Shown here one piece after another: positions 55,364-64,000 of a stretch of 64,000 nt of DNA (positions are counted from its first letter, which is position 1; each line of letters opens with the position of its first letter). Below the pieces are notes generated by a model. It did not search any database and had not been told where the DNA came from. It saw nothing but the letters and a program-made list of their open reading frames with translations. Source of the stretch: Cocos nucifera. Taxonomy: Eukaryota > Streptophyta > Magnoliopsida > Arecales > Arecaceae. The translations under genes and the position numbers were made by a program. The DNA lies in the NCBI GenBank assembly GCA_006176705.1, contig QRFJ01002120.1, forward strand, positions 124,001 through 188,000, given 5' to 3'.

Positions 55364-57658
55364 TATTAGATATATGTGCCCTAGAAGCCAGAATTGGCTG
55401 ACACTTGTAATACACTTCTAGGGGCAAAATTATAATTTTGACTAAAATCAATAAAATGGGTTATTTTCTATCACATATGTGTATTTAGTGTCTGTGATAC
55501 ATCCTTTGAGTTAATGGTAATGATAATTCATATTTTCAAGAGTTGAAAATTTAAGACATGAATAATCATTATTAACTCATAAAATTGCTCCCGACCATAG
55601 GATCATCACGAGGATGGTGATTGATCCGGAAGGTTGGTGTACAATCGCTTCTCTTTAGTAGATGAGTCTTGAGTCTACGGTGTGGAGACACCGGAGCGAG
55701 AGTACAGGTACTCGTTAGAGAACGAGGGCACTGAGCGTGACCACCTCGAGTAGTCATTAGGGAGTCTACCTTCTCGTCAATGACTGACTCGATGCTGCAG
55801 TAGTGTGTCTGGTTCTTTGACCTGAGATGCATCGGCAGTTCACCTTGAGGGTGTTATAGTTTGACTACACCATTACTCGGTCTCCTAGCCATATGGAACC
55901 CTGAGGTGTATGTTGGCTATAGCATGTTCATTGTAGGAACTGGATTGCATCAAGATGGAATCTATCTACCTCGGTGGTAGAGGAGTAGCCCTATGATGAT
56001 CATGAGAATCAAGTCCAGAAATCCATGGCCATGGTAGAGTGAAATAATAGAAAGAGTTTCTATTTAGATTTTCACATTGGACTCGAATCGAATGATTACA
56101 TCATATGACAGAGACTAGGGTTTGACGAGTTCACCTTAACCCTAATCTGATCGGGGCTCAAGATAGAAGAACTTGAATCACACAGGTAGCTGCACCAAGA
56201 GGTTCGCATTCAGCTCTGATGGGTTGCCACCATATACTGCTAGGTGTCACTGGTGGATTTTGGGAGCAATTAGAATGATTTAGATGATCGATCATTCTAG
56301 CTGTTCGAATCAGAAGAGTTCTGATCCATCGAAAGGAGTTTCGATGATGTCGATGATAGAGATCATGACATATCCCATTACCATACAGAACTGAACCTAA
56401 CTGGGTCACACAAACAAGGGTTTGAATCTGGTGATCATCAATTGAACTGATCTAGTTCAATTGATCTGAATGAGATTCAATTAGGTTCAAGGAAATCGTG
56501 CTAGCACTCGATTGAACCTAACGTTCTTCTTTTGCTATCATAAATAAGTTGTCCTGTCTGAGCCAAAGGAGTTTGTGCTCAAATCAGAGGCCTTCATATG
56601 GTCTGACTGGAGGTTGTCCAAGTCAGAAAAGGTTGTCTTATTTGTAAGACATTACCTGCCATTTTTGGTCACCTGCCATTTCTTGTTCTTTGACTTTGGT
56701 CAAAAGTCTACCTTTGACTGGTCAAACGTTGACCATTGACACTTTGACTTTTGACCACATGTCATGCACCTATTGGAGAGCTGGTGGGGGCCTGTCCCCC
56801 TGCCAGAACCTGGCAAGGAGAAGGGCGCACGCCACCCTAGGCGTGTGCCCAAGTTGGAGGCGCCTAGGAGTCCTTGTTGGACAAGGACTCCATCTCCTTT
56901 TTGGATTCCAATTAGAGTTCTTCTAAGAACCAACTTTGACTGGTCTTAGGCACCCTCTAAGGAGGAATCCAGGGGACTCTATTCCCACCAATCAGATTTA
57001 GATCTGATTTCACAAAGGGTTGTGATTGGTTGGGAAGAAGAGGAGTTGGATCACAGCTAGTCTATAAATAAGACCCTGTATCCAACTCAGATTGTATGAG
57101 ATAAGAGATATGATGAGATCATAGTTTCTCCATGCCCCAAGGCTGCCTCTCCCCTCCTTCTCCATGCCATAGTCTCTTCTCCCCTTGCTCTCCACGTCCA
57201 AAAGGAGTTTTGGACCTTGGTTGGTGCGATTCAGATCAAAGAAAGGCGATCAAAAATAAGAAGGCTGCGCTGCTGCAAAGGACGACTGCTCATCTTCAAA
57301 AGAGTTTTGAAGATCCTCCAGATCAGATCCAGATCTAATTTTTGGAGGTGTGATAGAGAAGAAGAGGATCTCCAGATCCAACCCGAGTGGATACCGGTAG
57401 AGGCCAGGCGCTTGCGTGGCTAAGATCCAGAACCTTCCGCTGCAAACAGGATCATCAACAGGGTAATAGGATTACCCAGATCAGGTAAATTAAATTTGAT
57501 TTAATTTATCTTTTAATTTTATTTTATTAAAATAATAAGAATTAGATCTAAAACATATCAAGATCTGATTGGGATCAAGAGAAAAATTTTTGAAATATAT
57601 CTCTTGATCTGATCAGATCTGAACGAACCTGGACCGGAAAATCAGGATTTTCCCTTCA
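55364..57658 (+). repeat. 5' LTR of copia G, 2295 bp
   Basis: Starts TATTAGATATATGTGCC (3' copy TGTTAGATATATGTGCC, so the terminal G has mutated) and ends ..TTTTCCCTTCA. Open frames inside (55572-55832, 56158-56409, 56690-56949, 57132-57423) are LTR sequence; the first is repeated exactly in the 3' LTR at 63495-63755. Confidence 0.95.
57063..57070 (+). promoter_or_regulatory. Probable TATA box of copia G
   Basis: TATAAATA followed by AGACCCTGTATCCAACTC, inside the LTR about 600 bases before its end. Fits the promoter position expected in a long copia LTR. Confidence 0.6.
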
Positions 57659-57660
57659 AC

Positions 57661-57674
57661 TGGTATCAGAGCCA
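57661..57674 (+). other. Primer-binding site of copia G
   Basis: TGGTATCAGAGCCA two bases after the LTR end; perfect match to the usual tRNA-Met site. Confidence 0.93.
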
Positions 57675-59529
57675 TGGTTCTAAATTATTTAGATCTGATT
57701 TTAAATTTATTTTAATTAGAAAATAATTGATTTTAGATGTCACATGAGATGTGATCAGATCTGAAATCAGAAAAAATTAAAATTAAATGATTTGGATCTA
57801 AGATTAGAAGATATGCATGACTAGTTCTAAGAATAGAATAGTTCTATAGAATAGTCTTGCATGTTTTTGATTTAATCTGATTAAATCATATTTTAGATCT
57901 ATTTATTTACTATTTTTTGATATTATAAGTGTTATAATAACATCTAAAAAATAGCAAATAAAAATTATTTAATTTTAAATATCATATGAGATATGATTGA
58001 TGCATGTCTAGACTAGTTGTAGAATAGTTCTACATAATTGTCTAGATTAGAATTTATTTTGATTAGATCAATTTAAATCTAATTTTTTAGATTATTATGA
58101 GATAATTTAGATCTGAAAATATGCATGATTTGATACATGAGATGTATGCAAAATATGCCATGATTAGATCTAACTTTATATATGAGATATATGATATAGA
58201 TCTAAATATTGTTTTGTAGTATTGAATGTTCCTGATTAAGGCGTTCCTCTTGGCCGTCCGGTCATAAGAACGAAGAAGGGTTTAAAGGCCCTCTCTTCCC
58301 ATTCGATGGGGTGTTCTTATGATGTGTAGGGGTGCTGCGTGTTCGTCCTTAATCAGAAACCCAAAACTTACTTTCTGCAAAACCCTAGATCCTGAAACCC
58401 TAGGATTTATTGTGCATATTTTGTTTATGAACCCTACTTAATTAAGAATTAAGTTTATGGAATATTAATTAGGTCTAAAATTGAGAATTTTCAGATCTAA
58501 GACATATTCATAATACTGGGTTCGGGCTTGGGTAGCTCAATTAGGTCTAAGCGGTTGATCAAACCGAATCAAGAGTTGGTTAGATGGGATCAACAATGCT
58601 TAAATTGACCAGCCTAATAGGATTAAGTCTGGGTCAAGATCGAGTCACGATCAAGCAAGACCTAATTAGGCTCAGAGGTTAGAGTCTGGATTGTAGGCTA
58701 ACCCAATTGGTTCTGACTCAACAATTTGGTGTCTAAGGTAAGTTTGGCACATACGACCGACTGGTTTTTAATTGGAAGCTACTCGACCTGAATGCATTCT
58801 TGTACGAGTTAATGGCATATTCCTTCCACCGGTCTCACTTACCTGGCCATATCTGTTGACACAGTTCTGATCTGAGGTGGTCAATAATCCGAGCTAACCC
58901 ATGCCACTAGGTTAGTCATAATTGTTATGACTATGCCAAGTCTAGTTTAATGAGACCTGAATCAATTCTCCCTAAGAAAAGATTAAGTCTGAGGTCTTCC
59001 ACCATTGTAGATGTGCGGGCCCTTCCCGGGGTTGATTGTTCTCGGCTGGATACAGTGGCTCAGTTGCACCGGGAAGATGCAACCATGTCTATTAGGCATT
59101 GGATGCTATGGGCTGGAGGATGAGTTGGGCTCAATATTTCGGATACGGTGAGAGACTCAATTAGGAACCCAGTCTATGCAAATGGTGGGTCTGACTTAAC
59201 TAAGGAGTGGATCAATATTTCGGATACGGTGAGATTCATGAATTAGAGACCAAGTTTGGGTGCACCATGATTAGAGAATCATTGAACAAGAGTTGTTCAC
59301 TCATTGGCTAACCCATCACCAATAACTGTTAGGTGAGGTGATGAGTCAGTTGGTGAGACCGCACCACCCACTAGAAATCATTAATCATGGAGATTTTTGC
59401 ATCTCTACAGAGGGAGTGTAGGGATCCGAGAAAATAGTGGGAGCTAATTTGTTTAAAAATAAAATCCCTAAATAAATTGGTCAAGTCAAAATTACAGTAT
59501 CTAACTAGAATCTTTGACTCTCTACAGGA
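57675..59529 (+). other. Leader of copia G
   Basis: 1.86 kb with no coding capacity, homologous to 12011-13857 of B. Contains a pair of near-identical phrases, TCAATATTTCGGATACGGTGAGA at about 59131 and 59208, marking a roughly 77-bp tandem duplication that B also has. Confidence 0.8.
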
Positions 59530-60350
59530 AAATGTCTGCGTCCAACCCATTGGCACGTATCCTGGACACACATAGACTGACGGACCCAATTATAAAGATT
59601 GGCTCAGGAACTACAAAATTATTTTGGGTTTCCGAGAAGTTAACCCATGTTTTGGACCAGGACCCTCCCACCTTACCAGCCCGTCCATCCTGTTGAACAG
59701 AGAGCGTCTCTGGAAAAATGGATTAGACGAAGATAATAAGGCCAGATATTACATGTTGGGCTCGATGTCTGATGAGCTCCAGCGCCAACATGAAGATATC
59801 GGGACTGCTCGCCAAATGTTGGCTCACCTGCAGGAGATGTTTGGTGAACAGAGTCGCGCAGCCAAATATCAAGTCACGAAATGACTTTTTAAGGCTAAGA
59901 TGCGTGATGGGCAGTCAGTCCAAGATCACTGTCTGACAATGATCAAGGACATGGAAGAGCTTGAGAAGCTCGGTGTGAAGTTGGACTTGGACCTGCAGAA
60001 CGATATTATTCTGCAATCCTTGACTGATGCATATGGGCAATTCATCATGAATTACCACATGCATAAACTTCAAAATTCCTTGGCCGAAGTTAATGAATAT
60101 GCTGGTTACCGCTGAGCTTTCTATGAAAGGTTCTAAAGGCTCAGTTCTTGCTATGGAACGGACTTCTTCCAAAAGAAAGTCTTATGGAAAGAAAAAGAAG
60201 TCTGTGAAAAAGCAAAAGGTGGAAGGATCAAAGAAGAAGAAGGCAGAGCCGAAGAAAAAGGCCGATGTCAAAGGAAAGTGTTTCCATTGCAACAGCGACG
60301 GCCATTGGAAGCGGAACTGCCCTACTTACCTGGCCACCCTGAAGAACAAG
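59530..60350 (+). pseudogene. gag of copia G, frameshifted
   Basis: ATG 59530 starts MSASNPLARILDTHRLTDP as in B. One base appears to be missing at about 59589; further frame changes occur near 59620, 59690 and 59740; TGA at 59882 and another frame change near 60090 follow. Open pieces are 59624-59884, 59900-60115 and 60093 onward. The lysine-rich stretch leads to an intact zinc knuckle C-x2-C-x4-H-x4-C at 60279-60320. Frames alternate, as if single bases had been lost or gained recently; the wording between breaks is well conserved. Confidence 0.88.
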
Positions 60351-61850
60351 AAGGAAGGTCCTTCTGGAGGTATGCTCGTTATTGAGTCTAACCTTACGGT
60401 TTCTTCTGCATCCAGTTGGGTGCTTGACTCTGGTTCTAGTGCTCATCTGTGCACTTCTATGCAGGGTCTTGAGGATAGCAGGAGGCTGAGGGATGGAGAC
60501 ATGATCCTACGCATCGGTAATGGAGCAAGAGTTGCTGCAGTAGCCGTGGGAACATACCCTCTTCGATTACCATCTGGTTTAGACTTAGTTTTGAAAGACT
60601 GTTATTATGTGCCTGCAGCTAGCAGGAATTTGATTTCTGTTTCATGCTTAGCACAAGAAGGTTATGTGATCACCTTCTTTAAGGACCATTGTAACATTCT
60701 TTATGAAAGAAATAAAATTGCAAATGGTTTCCTTATTAATGGTCTTTATCAGCTACATATTGATGTACCTGTTCTAACTATCGAGCAAAACGTGAATGCC
60801 AAACGACCTAGGGATAGTCCAAACGACAGATATCTATGGCACCTGAGATTAGGTCATATAGCAGAAGATAGGATCAACAAATTGGAGAAAAATGGGCTAT
60901 TGAGTCCATTGACTTTCCGAGTCATATCCAACTTGTGAATCTTGTCTTCAAGGCAAAATGACTAAACTCCCTTTTGTTGGACATGGGGAGAGGGCCACAG
61001 ATCTCCTTGCCCTAGTACATACTGATGTGTGCGGCCCATTTGATGTGCCGGCTAGAGGCAATTTTGTCTACTTCATTACCTTTACCGATGATCTGTCTAG
61101 GTATGGGTATGTGTATCTTATGAGACACAAGTCTGAAGCTTTTGAAAAGTTCAAAGAATTCAGACATGAAGTAGAAAAACAAACTGGAAAACCCATTAAG
61201 GTTCTTCGATCAGATCGAGGAGGTGAATACCTTAGCCGGGAATTCCTAGACTATCTCAAGGAAAATGGCATAGTCTCTCAATGGACTCCACCAGGAACAC
61301 CTCAACTCAACGGGGTTTCAGAATGGAGAAATCGGACTCTATTGGATATGGTTCGATCCATGATGAGCTTCACAGACCTCCCTGATTTTCTTTGGGGACA
61401 CTCATTGTTAACTTCAATCTATCTACTGAATAGGGTTCCCTCTAAAACCGTTCCTACCACACCGTATGAGATATGGCACGGTAAGAAACCAAGTCTGAGT
61501 CATCTCAGAATTTGGGGTTGTCCGGCTCATGTCAAAAGACAACAAGCGGACAAGTTAGAGTTTAGGTCCTTTCAGAGCTCGATTCATAGGATATCCTAAA
61601 GAGTCATTAGGATACTATTTCTACATTCCAGAAGACCACAATGTGATTGTGAGTCGACATGCCATCTTTCTTGAAAAATAGTTTATTCAAGATAGCGGCA
61701 TTGGAAAGCAGATTCAAGCTTGATGAGAAAGTCTCACAAGCAGAACGAGCTAAGGACCAAGTGGAACCAAATCAGGTTGAGCCAATAAGAACACTACCTC
61801 CTCCACCTCGTAGATCGGAAAGAGTTTTCCCGTCCCCCTGAAAGATACTT
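60351..61850 (+). pseudogene. Protease-integrase of copia G, frameshifted
   Basis: The protease motif W-V-L-D-S-G-S-S-A-H-L-C is intact (about 60417-60455). The GAG-pre-integrase zinc site (W-H-L-R-L-G-H, then C-E-S-C) is split by one extra C at about 60918, after which 60958-61599 carries the integrase core with T-D-V-C-G-P, R-S-D-R-G-G-E-Y and N-G-V-S-E-W-R-N, that is all three catalytic acids. A frame change near 61570, a TAG at 61678 and another change in the linker follow. The linker 61659-61841 is proline-rich (P-P-P-P-R-R-S-E-R). Confidence 0.9.
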
Positions 61851-61878
61851 AGGTATTATTTCAGAGGATGTAGAGGAA

Positions 61879-63177
61879 ATGTTCCTCGTAGGTAATGGTG
61901 CTCATGGTGATGATCCCAAAACCTACAACGAGGCGATATCAGATATCGACTCCGAGAAATGGCTAGAGGCAATGCAGTCAGAAATTGACTCGATGCACTC
62001 AAACCAAGTCTGGACCTTGGTAGATCCACCAGAAGGTATAGTACCTATTGGGTGTAAATGGATCTTCAAGAGAAAGATTGGTGCAGATGGGAATGTGGAG
62101 ACATTCAAGGCTAGACTGGTGGCAAAAGGTTATAGTCAACGCGAAGGCATTGACTATCAGGATACCTTTTCCCCAGTAGCTATGCTAAAATCCATCCGCA
62201 CATTGCTTGCTGTTGCAGCCTATTTCGATTATGAAATATGGCAAATGGACGTGAAAACGGCATTCCTAAATGGATATCTTGAGGAAGATATCTATATGGA
62301 ACAGCCGCTAGGTTTCACATCCAGTGATACTGATCACAAGGTTTGCAAGCTGCAAAGGTCCATATATGGACTTAAGCAAGCATCTCGGAGCTGGAACACT
62401 CGTTTCAATGATGTGATCAAAAAGTTTGGTTTCATCAAAAATGAAGAGGAACCATGTGTTTTCAAAAGGGTCAGTGGGAGCGCTGTTGTCTTCCTCGTAT
62501 TGTACGTGGATGACATCCTCCTTATTGGGAATGATATTCCCATGTTGACATCAGTCAAGATGTGGTTGTCCAAGGAATTCTCCATGAAAGACCTAGGTGA
62601 AGCATCCTTTATTCTAGGAATTAAGGTCTATAGGGATAGACCGAATAGGATGCTAGGACTTTCACAGAAGATGTACATAGAGAAAGTACTAAAGAGGTTT
62701 AGTATGGAAAACTCTAAGAGGGGATTAATACCCTTCAGACATGGTATTCATCTTTCCAAGAAGATGTGCCCCAGCACACCTGAGGAAATAGAACGCATGA
62801 GCAAGATCCCTTATGCTTCTGCAATAGGGAGCCTCATGTATGCCATGCTATGTACACGACCTGATATAGCCCATGCTGTGAGTGTCACAAGCAGATATCA
62901 GTCAAATCCAGGTGAAGAACACTGGACTTCTGTGAAATGTATCCTTAAGTACTTGAGAAGAACTAAGGATATGATGTTGGTCTTTGGTAACGGAGAAGTC
63001 CAGGGATACACAGACTCGGACTTCATGTCCGATATAGATGATCGAAAGTCGACATCTGGCAGACTGTTTGTGCTGGAAGAGTTCCAAGCAATTGAGCGGC
63101 GATACCACCTCATCCGCGATTACCTACCTCGAGAAGAAAGGTTATGTCGAGGTCAAGAGAGTCAACTCCGCAGATAA
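61879..63177 (+). CDS. Reverse transcriptase of copia G, intact domain
   Basis: 432-codon open frame covering the entire copia RT domain: W-L-E-A-M-Q-S-E-I-D, G-C-K-W-I-F-K-R-K, M-D-V-K-T-A-F-L-N-G (about 62247), G-L-K-Q-A-S-R-S-W, Y-V-D-D (about 62505), K-D-L-G-E-A-S-F-I-L-G-I, and the connection D-S-D-F into RNase H. Both catalytic Asp motifs are intact, unlike in A and B. After S-T-S-G-R-L-F-V-L (about 63055-63078) the frame runs into out-of-frame sequence because most of RNase H is deleted. It is part of a polyprotein, so the ATG at 61879 is just the first in frame, not a true start. Confidence 0.85.
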   Translation: MFLVGNGAHGDDPKTYNEAISDIDSEKWLEAMQSEIDSMHSNQVWTLVDPPEGIVPIGCKWIFKRKIGADGNVETFKARLVAKGYSQREGIDYQDTFSPVAMLKSIRTLLAVAAYFDYEIWQMDVKTAFLNGYLEEDIYMEQPLGFTSSDTDHKVCKLQRSIYGLKQASRSWNTRFNDVIKKFGFIKNEEEPCVFKRVSGSAVVFLVLYVDDILLIGNDIPMLTSVKMWLSKEFSMKDLGEASFILGIKVYRDRPNRMLGLSQKMYIEKVLKRFSMENSKRGLIPFRHGIHLSKKMCPSTPEEIERMSKIPYASAIGSLMYAMLCTRPDIAHAVSVTSRYQSNPGEEHWTSVKCILKYLRRTKDMMLVFGNGEVQGYTDSDFMSDIDDRKSTSGRLFVLEEFQAIERRYHLIRDYLPREERLCRGQESQLRR

Positions 63178-63271
63178 TGTGGCAGACCCACTTACAAAGC
63201 CGTTGGGCCAGCAGAAGATCGAAGCCCACCTTGAGAAGATGGGACTTAGACTTGTAGCCAATTGGCTTTAG
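63040..63271 (+). pseudogene. RNase H remnant of copia G with internal deletion
   Basis: Comparison with A's RNase H (5410-5795) shows that between W-K-S-S-K-Q (about 63077-63094) and I-E-R-R-Y-H-L-I-R (about 63092-63120) the central part is missing, including the E-A-E-Y and C-D-N acidic residues, with a smaller loss just before it. The last part, V-K-R-V-N-S-A-D-N-V-A-D-P-L-T-K-P-L, is intact and ends at 63271. The deletion is roughly 230-270 bases in total. Confidence 0.85.
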
Positions 63272-63274
63272 GAC

Positions 63275-63285
63275 AAGTGGGAGAT
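63275..63285 (+). other. Polypurine tract of copia G
   Basis: AAGTGGGAGAT immediately before the 3' LTR, identical to that of copia A. Confidence 0.9.
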
Positions 63286-64000
63286 TGTTAGATATATGTG
63301 CCCTAGAAGCCAGAATTGGCTGACACTTGTAATACACTTCTAGGGGCAAAATTATAATTTTGACTAATAATCAATAAAATGGGTTATTTTCTATCACATA
63401 TGTGTATTTAGTGTCTGTGATACATCCTTTGAGTTAATGGTAATGATAATTCATATTTTCAAGAGTTGAAAATTTAAGACATGAATAATCATTATTAACT
63501 CATAAACATGCTCCCGACCATAGGATCATCACGAGGATGGTGATTGATCCGGAAGGTTGGTGTACAATCGCTTCTCTTTAGTAGATGAGTCTTGAGTCTA
63601 CGGTGTGGAGACACCGGAGCGAGAGTACAGGTACTCGTTAGAGAACGAGGGCACTGAGCGTGACCACCTCGAGTAGTCATTAGGGAGTCTACCTTCTCGT
63701 CAATGACTGACTCGATGCTGCAGTAGTGTGTCTGGTTCTTTGACCTGAGATGCATCGGCAGTTCACCTTGAGGGTGTTATAGTTTGACTACACCATTACT
63801 CGGTCTCCTAGCCATATGGAACCCTGAGGTGTATGTTGGCTATGACATGTTCATTGTAGGAACTGGATTGCATCAAGATGGAATCTATCTACCTCGGTGG
63901 TAGAGGAGTAGCCCTATGATGATCATGAGAATCAAGTCCAGAAATCCATGGCCATGGTAGAGTGAAATAATAGAAAGAGTTTCTATTTAGATTTTCACAT
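63286..64000 (+). repeat. 3' LTR of copia G (partial)
   Basis: TGTTAGATATATGTGCCC..; collinear with 55364-56077. Differences seen: the second base, an extra T or A at about 63367, AT/CA near 63507, and GC/AC near 63844. Runs off the window. Confidence 0.95.

Larger units (their letters stand above)
55364..64000 (+). mobile_element. Young copia element G (same family as B), runs past window end
   Basis: 5' LTR 55364-57658, 3' LTR from 63286 to beyond 64000. Over the 715 bases visible in both, I count about five substitutions and one single-base indel, which means a recent insertion. Internal order: tRNA-Met primer site, 1.87 kb leader, gag, protease, integrase, RT, remnant RNase H, purine tract. 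Zinc knuckle, protease, integrase and RT catalytic motifs are intact, but several single-base frameshifts, at least two stops and an RNase H deletion prevent a full polyprotein. It is inserted in Tat gag; 55359-55363 GCCTT should be the left target duplication. Confidence 0.95.

Noticed and set aside
55572..55832. 86-codon minus-strand frame identical at 63495-63755 as a conserved gene
   Set aside because: Identity comes from the two LTRs of G; the frame lies within the LTR and is unlikely to be coding.
56690..57423. GC-richer frames in G's LTR (56690-56949, 57132-57423) as a captured host exon
   Set aside because: The stretch is continuous LTR sequence around the promoter; the overlapping frames in several phases show no domain.

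Overview
This window is plant nuclear DNA made almost entirely of nested LTR retrotransposons. I found no intact host gene, no RNA gene and no CRISPR array. Every recognisable protein is a fragment of a Ty1/copia or Ty3/gypsy polyprotein (gag, protease, integrase, reverse transcriptase, RNase H). The primer-binding sites are the plant types: TGGTATCAGAGC (initiator tRNA-Met) for copia and TGGCGCC..TTGCCG (tRNA-Asp type) for one gypsy family. The presence of copia SIRE-type, copia Angela/Tork/TAR-type, gypsy Athila-like and gypsy Tat-type elements suggests a large heterochromatic plant genome. A monocot such as a palm is my guess from general resemblance and cannot be proved here.

Layout, left part (1-37213). 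A SIRE-type copia element on the minus strand (C) is the host of a stack of later insertions. Its 5' LTR is split in three (19046-19302, 26574-27153, 36522-37213), and its gag lies at about 17740-18930. Copia B (minus strand, 8344-16111 visible) follows C's remaining internal sequence, and copia A (plus strand, 1-8343) sits inside B's RNase H. Two more elements are inside C's LTR. D (19303-26573, minus) is a gypsy element with gag and protease but no reverse transcriptase or integrase. E (27152-36521, plus) is a SIRE-type element with an extra open frame after pol and a rearranged 5' LTR.

Layout, middle (37214-48063). After about 0.9 kb of unclassified LTR-like DNA comes a copia tail (H: RNase H plus the start of its 3' LTR, 38140-39418). 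Its LTR is split by F (39419-47021, plus), a second copy of the pol-less gypsy family of D, with target duplication ctagg/ctaag. A SIRE-type LTR end follows, finishing at 48063.

Layout, right part (48064-64000). Minus-strand Tat-type gypsy remains include an RT-RNase H piece (48064-49290), an LTR-like stretch, three tandem arrays with 45-, 63- and 115-bp units (49864-53760), an integrase C-terminal end (53853-54060) and gag (54100-55363). The young copia element G (plus, 55364 to past the window end) is inserted in that gag. G belongs to the same family as B; its two LTRs are nearly identical where both are visible, yet its coding region is frameshifted and most of RNase H is deleted.

The elements do not work together as a pathway. 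What links them is order of insertion, shared families in opposite orientation, and decay dominated by C-to-T/G-to-A changes. Boundaries given to the base come from TG..CA ends, primer sites and purine tracts read by eye; percentages are rough hand estimates.
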